From: Darksidea phi
Taxonomy: Eukaryota; Ascomycota; Dothideomycetes; Pleosporales; Lentitheciaceae
Direction: 5' to 3'
NCBI GenBank assembly: GCA_030770425.1
Contig: JASJFT010000027.1
Span: forward strand, 62,001-126,000
Length of the DNA: 64,000 nt
The position numbers were made by a program, and so were the translations under genes. The notes below the pieces were generated by a model. It made no database searches. It worked only from the letters and a program-made list of their open reading frames with translations, and was not told where the DNA came from. Position 1 is the first letter of the stretch; every line of letters begins with the position of its first letter. Positions 44,120-54,533 of the stretch are shown piece by piece.

Positions 44120-45785
44120 GTGGTGGAGAAGAGAATTTGTATGCCAAATACGCCCGATTACGCTCAGTCTGTGATAGGATGATGCGCCCCGGATTCGGTG
44201 CTATGTTTTGGGGATTTTCCTTTCGTCTGGAACGCTGTGCAGTCTGCGACTACTCCCCTCTCCCTCGTTTACAGCTTGATAACTTTCGATCTCGAACCGC
44301 GGGCTATGGTACTTGCGTCTCGTTCCGATATCGTTGGATCATTGATATTCTTTCCTGTAAGTTATATATCTTTTTCTTTCCACTGGTCTGGGTATTGTTT
44401 TTGGATATAAGCGAGAGGAGGGTAATGTGTTTGGACTTTGTTACGCCTATAATGATAATGAAAGTGCGGTTGCCACTGTAGTGTTAATAGTATTATCATT
44501 GTGCCCCCGGCCATAACGATTTCCTTCCTTCAGCGGTGATCTATCTCAGTGATGAACGCAATGATACCATATTTGGTGACCCCCCACAAGCATCACCATG
44601 CATAATTAGACTCGCAATCAGTTTTCCCCAACAGACAGCAGCATCCAATCACTACAGCCCGAGGTAGACGCGATCCCGGCAAACACAGGACCACAAAACC
44701 TCGTGCCATCGGAACAAACCGAGTAAAGTAAGAACGCGGTGCACCAAGCATGGCACAGTGAGGCTAACAACGGCTTGTTCCGCGCGTACTCGGCATCCTT
44801 GGAGCGCGATAGGACGCGGCGCCCTCTATATTTAGCACATGTAGCCCGTCCGTGTGGTTGAGCGAGGTCCGGGGTAAGCGGCCCTGAGTTGATGAGGCTG
44901 GATGGGCTGAGAGAACGGGTTGCAATGGTGGGGGTAAGCGAGATGATTTATTGGATGGGCGATGAGCAGGAGTGGGGGGTTGGGTTGAGCTGCGGCTGAG
45001 AGATGTGTCAAATGGTGGGAGTGAATGTGGTGCAGAAATGAATGGGATTAAGCACGGGGTATCAGGAGGAGCAGAATGGGGGTGGTGTAAGACGGGATTC
45101 ATGGAATGAAATGCAGGGCAAAAGCTAGATTTAACTATGATGGAATTGGCCGCAGCCTGGCTACCCTCATACACTCTTCATAGCTTCCAAATCCGTCTGG
45201 TAAAGATCGTGGCGACTCGCGTAAGATCGTGCCCGAAAGACGCGGTGCATGTCTATTTGGGCTTGCTGGTCCATCCCCTCTAACCTTCCCACTTTATATC
45301 CACTCGCATACCAGCGGCTTTGGCACACGCGAAGAATTGTTGTAAGATCTATCCAATTCGGTTGCAGATCGGGTCCGACCAACTTTGCTTGAATGTTAGA
45401 ACTAATTTCTCGATAAAGAGCGGACTGGTGAAGGACTTCGCTTGGGGTGCTTCCTACTACACAAAACGCATGCCGATATACGTGGATATCTTGTATCCGA
45501 TGCTTCCTACTGCACAAAACGCATGCCGGGTCCGTATTAGCCACGTTATTGATCGGCTACTGTCTTGAGCTCAAGGGAGACCCACGCCAGAATGTATCTT
45601 GAGGGATTACACCACCGATGAGTGTCGTCACCGGTGCGGTAGGCTAGCTAGTCTGAACATGCGGCGATATCCCATGATATCTCTCCCCCACTTCATCAAA
45701 CCCTAGGGTCTAGAATACGTCTTTGGAAGGATATCGGGATAGATGGGATAGCTCGTCGTGCGTTGGCAGTCCTAAGCAGTAGCGA
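44120..45785. other. Intergenic, ~1.7 kb, no supported gene
   Basis: Frames on the minus strand at 44764-45174 and 45167-45544 start with GTG, are low complexity or lack domains, and were not called. A 53-bp-period duplication lies inside. Confidence 0.4.
45448..45528. repeat. Direct repeat, 28-bp unit at 53-bp period
   Basis: TGCTTCCTACTACACAAAAC with following GCATGCCG (45448-45475) recurs at 45501-45528 with a single A/G difference. The 25 bp between the two units is not repeated. Confidence 0.8.
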
Positions 45786-47156
45786 TCATCGTGTCTGAAC
45801 AGGTAATTCCGAAAAGTTTTGCTGATCAAGCTCTGACGCAGACGTTGAATGCCCAGATGATTCGACGCTTGAGCTCGTACTTCCCGACCTCGTATATGCA
45901 GACGACCTTGAGCTAGATGGCGTCCGCGACAACGAGTACAATGACTCGTAATCGGGCGCAAACTCCTTTGATGGTTCTCTTGGCATGTAGAGCGGGAGCG
46001 GATCAATCTCAGCATCTTCATCTTGTAGAGTAGGCAATAGCTCCTGAGGGACGCGAGGCAGAATGTCCAGTACCGTCGTGCATCGAATACTAAACGTGCG
46101 ATCGCTGTATTTTATTCCCACGACGACGGTAAGATCGTAGCGGCGGGTGATGGTGTATGTTTTGAAGGAGGGGACGCACTCAGCGTCGTCAACCAGGCGG
46201 AAATCGTTGGTTAGTTTTGTGCGGGTTCCGAACGGGATGGGCGTGTTGAGGTTGGTCTTCGATAAGCAGACGACATGCTTAAGCATGACATCCTCAGGCT
46301 GGGATGCAGGATGGCCGCAAACGGATGTCGTATGGGTTGTTATCGTGACTGTCACCGAGTCTAATTCGCACTGTTTCTGGACGATGTCTTCAGTTCCACA
46401 TTGATCTTGGCTGTTCGTGAGCGACAGGAGCAGCGGGATGTGCTGCCCTGGTGATATTCTCTCGGGATAGTGCAAAGTAGGCACGATTCGTGGTGTACTG
46501 ATACTTGGTGACGGACGGCGAGACAGTCGGGAGAACGCTTTGTCGATTGCTGTTCGACCACCCAACGGCTTCCAGGTTTGAGCATAGAGGACACGTGAGG
46601 CGATCTTCACATCTAGGGTCATGCAGTCCCGTGTTGGATGGTATGGAAGTGCTTCTTGAGTGTGGATTGGTCGTTCAGATCCGCTTCTCACTAGTTGCGC
46701 ATAGAGGAAGTACGACACAGTAGCTTGCCCACCGAGAATATGCGTCTGCTTCTGGAAAGTGGGCGGTAAAGGGTGGGGCTCCCTATGGTACTTTGGCCCA
46801 TGGTGCCATCGGGGGAATTTAGGTTCTGTCAGTTCTGGAAATTTGAAATCGAACGTCCAGCAGTATTTCTTGGGAGCAAGTGTGCGCTCAGATAGTAGTT
46901 CCTGATCGAAGTTGAAGAGGCGGATGTGCTCATCATATTCTCGCCTCGTTTGTGTTGTTTCGCCGTCGTTTCCGGGCAGATAAAACGGTCGTGATGTCCT
47001 GGTCGTACATGTGCCCTTGAAGCTGACCGTCAACGACTTGAACTCTTCCTCCTCCGCCGTCACCAGTATAACTCTTCCCGTAACCCTATCTCCTCGACGG
47101 TATACCCGTAGATTATCGCCATCGACGATGATTCGTAAATTCGGCCTCGAGGACAT
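45786..47156 (-). CDS. Arrestin-like protein
   Basis: A single-exon protein of 456 residues. The N-terminal arrestin fold shows MSSRPNLRIIVDGDNLRVYR, GDRVTGRVILVTAEEEEFKS and LTVSFKGTCTTRTSR. The second half holds the arrestin C-like beta sandwich (CTTVLDILPRVPQELLPTLQ near its end) and then a Ser-rich tail. Fungal arrestin-related proteins recruit ubiquitin ligases to membrane transporters or act in pH signalling. No PPxY motif is evident here, so an ART role is not shown. An in-frame ATG at 47237 would add 27 residues; the start at 47156 was preferred because it opens the conserved fold. Confidence 0.75.
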   Translation of the reverse strand: MSSRPNLRIIVDGDNLRVYRRGDRVTGRVILVTAEEEEFKSLTVSFKGTCTTRTSRPFYLPGNDGETTQTRREYDEHIRLFNFDQELLSERTLAPKKYCWTFDFKFPELTEPKFPRWHHGPKYHREPHPLPPTFQKQTHILGGQATVSYFLYAQLVRSGSERPIHTQEALPYHPTRDCMTLDVKIASRVLYAQTWKPLGGRTAIDKAFSRLSRRPSPSISTPRIVPTLHYPERISPGQHIPLLLSLTNSQDQCGTEDIVQKQCELDSVTVTITTHTTSVCGHPASQPEDVMLKHVVCLSKTNLNTPIPFGTRTKLTNDFRLVDDAECVPSFKTYTITRRYDLTVVVGIKYSDRTFSIRCTTVLDILPRVPQELLPTLQDEDAEIDPLPLYMPREPSKEFAPDYESLYSLSRTPSSSRSSAYTRSGSTSSSVESSGHSTSASELDQQNFSELPVQTR

Positions 47157-48421
47157 ATTGCACAGTTCAACGAGCTGGGGGGTAAGATGCAGGGTCTGAG
47201 CTAAGATATGGGATTGAATCCAGCAAATAGTCTCCAATCGGAAGTACCAATGCTTATCGGTACAGTCAGTTGGGCAGAATGTTTGCCGGAACGTCTAGAC
47301 TGCCAAGGTGTGGGATTTCCTGGCGTGCAGAAAAAGGAACAGAAAGAGAAGGCAAGAGTACGGCTGACTCTTGGAACATTGGCTGGACGCGAGAGATATA
47401 CGAGTAATAGGTCGCCTTGTGCCGCGAGGCGAAATCTGGGCACATCTTTCCTGGGTGATACATGCTGACTGCCTTTAGTGACTTGTTAGAGCAGTGGCTC
47501 CTGACCCACGGGTGCTGTATTGTTCCACATTGCTTCTTTGTGGCTTCTTTGCGTGCTGCTTAGCGGCAGGCAGCACAACCTGCACTATGCAGGTTGACAC
47601 TAGTGACACATAAAACGTCCCTTCAACCCAGTTTCCCCGTGTGGGTGATGTGAGAATGTGCAGATGCAGCCAAGCGAGAGTCGGTTCTTGGCTGGCGGTC
47701 TGGATCCGCCACAGCTGACACGCCAACACCAGACCCTTGCCCATCTGGCTAAGGCACACAGAGCTGCGCTTGAGATCCCCGCTTTGGGCACACATAAATC
47801 CACTTCGATTCCAGAGTGTATCTGGAGAACCAGTGACCAGAAGTGCTTGACGCTCTTGCACCGGGGCGGGGACTGGCATATTGGGTTGAATATATCCTTG
47901 GTTGGACGATAATGTTCCGGAGTCAAATTATGTACGGCTGAGTGTCTAGACAAGGAGATGATTCCGGCGGCCGTTCCACCGGGCTTATCCCAAATGCTGG
48001 ACATTTACTGTAATAGAGGCTTTTAGTAGGAAGATAAAGCGAGATGCTCCTTCAGAAGTAGTCGGTGTCGGTTTGCATGCGAACGAAGAGGTAGAGAGAG
48101 ACAGATCGTGCGCGACAACTCTGCCAGACGCTGCGAGAGGGGTTAACCACTGTAATTCAGGTAGGTTTACGATACCTTAACACATGTAAAAATGCTTAAA
48201 TAATACTTGAAGGAGATTATGGTGAATGTATTTATAGGAGGGGGATAGTTGAGTAGGTATTTGAGGTTTGGACACGATACTAACGCCAAGGCTATTTCAC
48301 GACGCGCTCGCACGCGTTGATGGCCAAAGTGGAGCACCTTATTCGGCGTCGAAGCTCGCCACCTCGACTACCTTTGTTTTCAGATTCGCAACACCTGAAC
48401 TCTCTACAAATACTCGCCACA
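47157..48421. other. Divergent intergenic region, ~1.3 kb
   Basis: Two overlapping minus-strand frames (47475-47879 and 47600-48004) have no domain. The interval should hold the promoters of the arrestin-like gene and DPB4. Confidence 0.4.
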
Positions 48422-49209
48422 ATGCCTGCAAGAAAAAGTAACGTTTCGACAGTGTCGAATGACGACACCACCTCCAAAGCAGCCGCGAAAGAGGACGGCC
48501 TGAATATCGAAGTATGCGCACAAGCCTTCAACGCAGCAGATGTCGAAGCTAATGAGTGAGGACCTCAATCTCCCAAAATCAATAGTACAGCGCCTCGCAA
48601 AAGGCGTTCTCCCACCGAACACGCAAATACAAAAAGATGCGCTCCTCGCAATGTCGAAAAGCGCAACCGTCTTTGTCAATTACCTCACATCATGGTGCGC
48701 ACCCTCTACAAGCATCTTGCACTGCACAGAACCTAATAGCAGGAAACAGCGCCGCTGAACATGCCGCCCGAAGCGGCAAGAAAACCGTCATGCCCAAAGA
48801 CGTCTTTGACGCCATGCACGAGCTCGAATTCGAATTCATGCTTCCCCGCCTCGAAGCCGAAGTCAACAAATTCACCTCCATACAAGCCGACAAGCGCAAC
48901 ACATATCGCAAGAAGGTGCGCGAGGAGAAGAAGGCGGTAGTGGCGACTAACGATAAGCCGGCGAATGGGCATGCGGAGGACGATTCGCCGCCGACAAAGA
49001 GGGCGCGGAGGGGGAGTGGGGACGGTGCAGAGGCGAGTGAGGACGAGGGTGCGGACGAGGCGGTTGATGATGTGGTCGAGGATGAGGAGGTGGAAGATGA
49101 TGAGGTTGAAGAGGAAGTCCAGGAGGAGGGGTTGACGGAAGATCCGTTGGAGGAACGGGAGATTGAGCCGTCGGACGACGAGATGGCCGAAGGGGATGAG
49201 AGTGATTAG
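48422..49209 (+). CDS. DPB4: DNA polymerase epsilon subunit DPB4 (histone-fold, POLE3-like)
   Basis: A small subunit of the replicative polymerase epsilon; orthologues also serve in ISWI/CHRAC remodelling complexes. Three exons (48422-48511, 48561-48694, 48750-49209) give 227 residues. The histone fold reads [20 protein letters not shown], then [20 protein letters not shown]. Across the second intron (48695-48749, GTGCGC..AAACAG) it continues [20 protein letters not shown] and [20 protein letters not shown]. This is the CBFD/NF-YB-type fold of Dpb4. The C terminus is strongly acidic ([17 protein letters not shown]), as in the family. The second-intron acceptor was selected because it is the one that restores the conserved frame. 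Confidence 0.88.
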
Positions 49210-49561
49210 AGTTACTGAGCGCTTGCGTTGCGCTAGGGTACGATTTGCATGGGCTGGCGTTTTGGTATGGGTCACAATATTCATGGGCAGAGGCAGTGGT
49301 CTCGGGCGGTGGCACAAGTATGCATAGACTGTGATATTTCTATATTTGGCAGCGGGCAGCTCCTGCTCAATCGCCCGCATGCCGCATCGTTCTCCAGGAA
49401 GGGTGGTAGTTATTCTTCACCCCAAGTCAAGCTGCCTCGCTGTCCTTCTTCACCCTAACCATAGCTAAGACCTTGTATATCTCTGACCGGAGTCCATGAC
49501 AATGCCTTGTATTTCAGAACTCATGGTTCCTTGTGCGGTTGGCCTGCACGTGTAGACTATC
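49210..49561. other. Convergent 3' region
   Basis: No gene is seen between the ends of DPB4 and the minus-strand hypothetical gene. Confidence 0.5.
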
Positions 49562-50105
49562 TCAGTGCCTGAGCGTCATAGGCACGCTTGGTTTGAGCGG
49601 GTCACCGTAACGAGCTATGCATGTCAGCCTGCCTGTATACGCATCTCAAGGCCCTCGACTTACTCTTGATCTGCAAGTTCTTGTCCACAATCCGCTCCAG
49701 AGCGCGCAATTCTTCCTCCCTTGCCCTGTTGTTCTTCCACTCAGAGCCCGGCGCGTCCTCCAACTTCGACCACTGATAGCCCGTCGCGTTGTCCGTATGG
49801 GAAGTCGCCTCTGCGCCAGCAGTGCCGGAGCCGGAAGCTGCGGGAATTGCTGGACGTGTGCGCTTTCCATTCGCGTTAAGAATTGAAGGGCTATGCAGAA
49901 AGGCTGTGGGCTCTTCGCGCGTGAGGTTGGAGGGGCCACCCTGAGAGTTCGGTGGGGAGAGTTCGGCGGTGGGGTCGAGCGCAAAGGTGGCGGTGTTGCG
50001 CGGCGTGGAGGGACCCTCGTCGGGGAACATTTCATCCTCAGCCTCTAGCTCGGGAGAGGAGTTCATTGTCGAGTCTCCGTCTTTATCTACTCGGTGGGAC
50101 GGCAT
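49562..50105 (-). CDS. Hypothetical protein, 164 residues
   Basis: Starting at ATG 50105, exon 1 (49664-50105) encodes MPSHRVDKDGDSTMNSSPEL and a disordered acidic and Ser/Pro-rich stretch. This leads to GYQWSKLEDAPGSEWKNNRA then REEELRALERIVDKNLQIK. A phase-1 intron (49615-49663, GTAAGT..GCATAG) joins TRYGDPLKPSVPMTLRH and a stop. The helical YQWSKLEDAPG..EWKN block followed by a YGDPL ending looks conserved, but no named family is recognised. It is divergent from the SUZ-domain gene. Confidence 0.6.
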
Positions 50106-50470
50106 TAGAAGCGGGTGGAGGTCGATGTAGCGGGGTATGCGGCGTCGGTGGCAGCGGCGATTTTGGGTGGGGCGGACGTTTACCTGACATGATTGTAGTT
50201 GGCGTGCAATTGTTTATTTGTCGACAAGTTGTTATTGCTAGTGTAAAGAAGCTGGAGCTGTGTGCAAAGCTTTTGGTGAAACTGACGATCAGGCAGTAGG
50301 CACTGGGAACTCGTAGCTGCAGCTGCGGGCTATGGCCTTAGCTCCGGATAGAAGCGAAGACCCTGGTCCGTGCTGTGCCCGCCATGTCCTGACCAACATT
50401 GATCGCTCCTCACTATTAGCAACAAGAAGCACAACGGTCTACTACTACATAACCTCAAGATAGAGACAAG
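50106..50470. other. Divergent promoter region
   Basis: It separates the hypothetical minus-strand gene and the SUZ-domain gene; no coding signal. Confidence 0.45.
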
Positions 50471-51352
50471 ATGCCTCTGAAGAAGACTACAGCTGCCGAT
50501 GCGTGGGAGGACGACTGGGAGTCGATTGCCGATGTACCACGGCCCCTCTACTCAAAGCGACGACCTGGCTGACCCCTCGCAGAAGCAAGAAGAAACCGAC
50601 CAGAAGGGTGACCCGGCGCCGCCGGCCAAACTCTCCAAAGCCGAACGCAGAGCGAAGCATGCCGAGTTCAATCGCCAAATCTGGGAGTCGGCGTAGGTTT
50701 CTTCGCACCCACAGAACCGCACCCAACTAATGGTCTTGCTACAAGGGACAATCCAGAGCCCCTGCTGTTCCTCGAAGCGCGGAACAGCTTACCTGTTCAA
50801 CCAACCTTCAAACCTTCCGTTACACTGCTCGCTCGGAAGCCGCCTCCTCAACTCCTCTCACGAAAAGGCCCCGCCGGCGGCATGGCAGGACTAAGCCTGG
50901 AAGACGACGAAGACAGTGAGGAGGAGAGACGGAAGAAAAACGAGGCCGACTTTGAAGAACGCAAGGCTCGGGCGCAGAAGGAGCGTGCCGAGAAGGAACG
51001 CAGATACGCAGAGGCCCGTGAGAAGATCTTCGGCTCACCAGCCGCCTCAGACGAATCTCGGGGCGCGTCTCCAAACAAGTCAAATAGAGGCAAAGGCAGG
51101 GGGCGAGGCGGCCGTGAAAACCAGCCTAGATCGAGTAACGAGCAATCGCCGGCGCGTCTTCCCGTAGTCCGACAGCTGTACGATCCTTCATACTCGCCCA
51201 AGCCAGGGTACGTGCAGAAGGACTCTAGCAGACCCAGCACCCCTAGCGGTCAAGAAAAGCCAATACGTGAACCCCGTGGCCCCCAGTCTTCTATTAGAGG
51301 CGGAAGAGGCTTCGCTCCGAGGGGAAATCATGCTGGCTTGGCTGATTCTTGA
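50471..51352 (+). CDS. SUZ-domain RNA-binding-type protein
   Basis: Three exons (50471-50533, 50583-50692, 50746-51352; introns of 49 and 53 bp) encode 259 residues. The N terminus is MPLKKTTAADAWEDDWESIA, a WEDDWE motif common in small translation-associated proteins. The middle contains a SUZ domain, around EEERRKKNEADFEERKARAQ to EKERRYAEAREKIFGS. SUZ is a positively charged segment that binds RNA in C. elegans SZY-20. The C terminus has a GRGRGG box and a SUZ-C-like end (GGRGFAPRGNHAGLADS). The overall plan resembles animal SZRD1. A role in mRNA handling is inference from the domain. Confidence 0.78.
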
Positions 51353-52199
51353 TTTCCTCAAGGAGTCATGCCATTTCAATGTAGGGCTTGCAGTCCTATA
51401 TTATCGTCGCTTCGCATTCCGCAAGCTGGAATCTTTCGCGAGAGAACCCGAATAGGCATTGGGACGACGACACCCCACCGCTTGGGACGCTCGATGGTAT
51501 CACGCATTCACTGCCAAGCCGGGAGACCGCAACAGAGATGGTCCTCATTCCAGTGACACCCCAAGGCATGAATCATGCTGCCCTTCATTCGTCATCTAAA
51601 CAACAATTGGCCAACAGCAGGCGGATCGTACCGCAGCTCGCAAATCTCACATACCACGCGCTATGTCTCAGAATGGATATCGTTCCCCAAGTGCTCCGCA
51701 GGACCCGCCACAATAGGATGCATGTACATTTTAGCGCCAGTACCTATAAACAAGGCGGCCTCTTGCCGCCTTACGCCATAACTTGGATGACTCTCATATG
51801 GTGAAAGCTGTGTCCTCAGACTCTCGTTCAGCAACTATTCGTACAACCGGCTGGACTCTACATCCTTCTCTCGCCAGCGTCCCGACGGCATCCTCCCTCT
51901 CGGCATCGCAATCTCAGAAATTTAAGCGGAGTTGGAATGCTCGAGATCCTTGCATTCGCGAACCCCTCAGACAAAAATGCTCTCGCACTCGTCCGACGCG
52001 CTTCATGCCGTTCACATTGGTCACGATGTTACATGGCAACCATCCTCCATCTCGATGCCTACGATGCCCATCTTTATATAGTCTCAGGCTTCCCACTAGT
52101 CATTGCTCTCCAGCAGCCTCTCGTTAAGGTCACTCATTCTTCTACATTCGTTGCTACCTACCTAGTCGTTACCCAGTGTTATCGACGTCCAAGTCCATC
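51353..52199. other. Intergenic; promoter and leader of secreted protein
   Basis: Frames such as 51388-51804 start without ATG and show no domain. A CT/CA-rich leader runs into the ATG at 52200. Confidence 0.45.
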
Positions 52200-54533
52200 A
52201 TGGACTCCATCAAGGCTTTGGCCATCTTGGCTTTCTGTGCTGCCGCTCATGCTGCCGCGCTACCACAGCTTCCTGGCCTCAATTTGGGCGCGGGAACTAC
52301 CACTACTGCCGGTAAGCAAATACTTCACTGGCTCTCAAACTTGTCATACTAACGTTGATTTTTAAGCTGCTGGTTCCGCGACTAGTCCCGCTGCGGCTGA
52401 CATTGCTGTCCCCAAGCCAGCACTGCCTGTTGTAGGCAGCCCTCCTCTACCTGCTGTTCCGGCACTTCCTGGTAAGCTACCTCCTATGGCCTCTTTGAGA
52501 AAATCACAATGAAGGCTCCCAATCTGACGTCTCTCACTCATCATGTGGCATTCGAAGCATCGTGTGTCTCTCTGAACTCTGAGCCCTTGCTAATTGTTCG
52601 CCAATCGTTGAAGGTGTCGTGCCGAATCTTCCCGGCGTTGGTGATGGCGGCCCCCCTGTCCCTGGGCTTCCCAAGCTCCCGGCTGGAGGTGACCTGCCTC
52701 TTCCCGGTGGTGGCCTTCCGTTGCCTGGCGGTCTTCCAGTCCCGCCGCTTCCAATCCCAGGCACTCCTGCAGTTCCTAAGCTCCCAGCAGGGGATCTGCC
52801 TCTGCCCCTCCCGGCCGGTGGCTCCGCTCCTAAACCGCCTGTCGTCGGCGAACTTCCCATTCCCCTCCCAGTCCCCATTCCCGGCCTCCCCCTTCCCGAC
52901 CTACCTCTGCCCGATCTTCCCACTGCAGACCCCACCGACCCAGCCTCTGCCGACGCGCTTTCCAAGGTGGTCTCCCTCGGCACTATAGTCCTTCAAGTGA
53001 TCCTTAACATCCTTTCTAAGGGTGCTCAGCTCTTGCCTCTACCTGGTACTGAGCTTATGCACAGCCTCCCAGTTGGAGCGGCTCCCGATGGCTCCCTCCC
53101 CATCAACAAGAGGCAGGTGACTGCGCCGAAGCCCACCCCTGCGGCAGGAGGCTTGACTGGGAGTGTATCTTCACCCCTGGGTGCTGTTACTGGCCTAACG
53201 AGTAACCTTTCTCCCGTTGGAGGTTTGACTCCCAATCTGCCCATCGTTGGTGGTAGTTCTGATCCTCTTTCAGCCGTCACTGGCCTCACGAGCAATCCTC
53301 CTGTTGTTGGAGGTCTTACCTCGAACCTTCCCGTTGTTGGCGGAGGCGGTGTGGGCACCAATGCTGCCGGCGGCTCCCCTCTTGGCGCGGTCGGTGGACT
53401 GACTGCCCCGCTTTCTGGCGTTGTTGGAACTGCTGCCAATGCTGTAGGAAGTCGTAAGTGACGCGAATCTTCTTATCTTGCTATCTGATCGATGAGGACT
53501 TTTGCTAACTTGTCCGTTTACTATAGTCCCAGTGGTTGGAAGCGCTGCTGCACCCGTGCTTAACACCGTCGGGGGTGTTACTGGCGGCGCAAGCCCCCTC
53601 AATGCTGTCTCTGGCCTTGCGGGGACCGTCGCGGGTGCCGCTAACAGCGTCCCCGTTGCTGGCCCTATCGTCGGTGGGCTCGTCAACGGAGGTGCTAGTG
53701 CAAGTTCCAACGCCAACGCATTGCCCTTCCAAGGCGTAAGGAATATTCCTCTGCAACAGATTCTAGTCGCTAACGTTTCAAAGCTTCCCAACAGTGATCC
53801 CGTTGGCGCTTTCTCCATTTCCGTCATTGCCACTCTCCTCAGTTTGCTAAAGAAGGATCCTCTTTCCCTTTTCGCCCCTTCGCTCCCTATTCCCGCTCTT
53901 GTTAAGCGCGATCTACCCGAACTCCACAAGCGCGGGATTCCTGAGCTTATGAAGCGCCAACTCACCTTGCCATCTTTGTCTCAGGGTATCTCCGGTGTCG
54001 GTGTCGGTAGCTTGCCTCTTAGCGGCATCGCTGGTAAGTTGTTTGCTCTCATCCTCTTACTCAATGGCTAATGAGTCACAGGCGTTCCTCCAGATCTAGC
54101 CTTCCTCGTTGGCTCCATCGCCAAGAACATCGCTGTCCCTGGCGGCACCGGCCTTGGCAGCATCACTAACAATATCCTCGGCGTCCTTAATGGCGTTGCA
54201 CCCAACTTCCTCTTCAAGCTCCCTGTCGTTCAAGACTCTGTCCCTACGTTTGGTGTCTTGCAGCTCTTGTCCTCTATCAACCCAGCCAAGTTCGGCTCGA
54301 TTAGTAGTCTCACGAGCTTGGCCTCTCTGCAGCAGGCTGCTTCTGGCATCCCCGCCAGTGACCTTGCTTTCATCAAAGGTCTGCCTGTCAGCCCAGATCC
54401 GTCCAACTTGATCACCACCATCATGAACTTAGCGGACAATCTTCTTACGCTCCCGGGTAACGTCGCGAACCTGAAGGCGGCTGTCTCAGTGCTTTGCTTG
54501 AAAAACTTGGGTCTTGCTGTTCCCGGATTGTAG
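52200..54533 (+). CDS. Secreted Pro/Gly-rich repetitive protein with clustered Lys-Arg sites
   Basis: Five exons (52200-52311, 52367-52471, 52614-53453, 53527-54033, 54082-54533) encode 671 residues. A signal peptide is clear: MDSIKALAILAFCAAAHAAA. The next 150 residues are Leu/Pro/Gly-rich repeats (LPKLPAGGDLPLPGGGLPLP and similar). Tandem units around AVTGLTSN and PVVGGLTSNLP follow. The dibasic sites INKRQV and the cluster LVKRDLPELHKRGIPELMKR look like Kex2 cleavage sites; the cluster releases two six-residue segments, DLPELH and GIPELM. The C-terminal 150 residues are helical and hydrophobic. It is probably a cell-wall or extracellular protein, or a Kex2-processed peptide precursor. No UstY-type or tyrosinase genes are adjacent. 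The intron at 52472-52613 (142 bp) is unusually long for this window. Confidence 0.75.

Noticed and set aside
44764..45174. 136-codon Pro/Ser/His-rich minus-strand frame
   Set aside because: Low complexity, GTG start, no homology recognised.
45167..45544. 125-codon minus-strand frame
   Set aside because: Begins with GTG, no ATG near the head, and part of it is created by a direct repeat.
47475..48004. Two overlapping minus-strand frames upstream of DPB4
   Set aside because: No domain or consistent splice could be found; probably promoter DNA.
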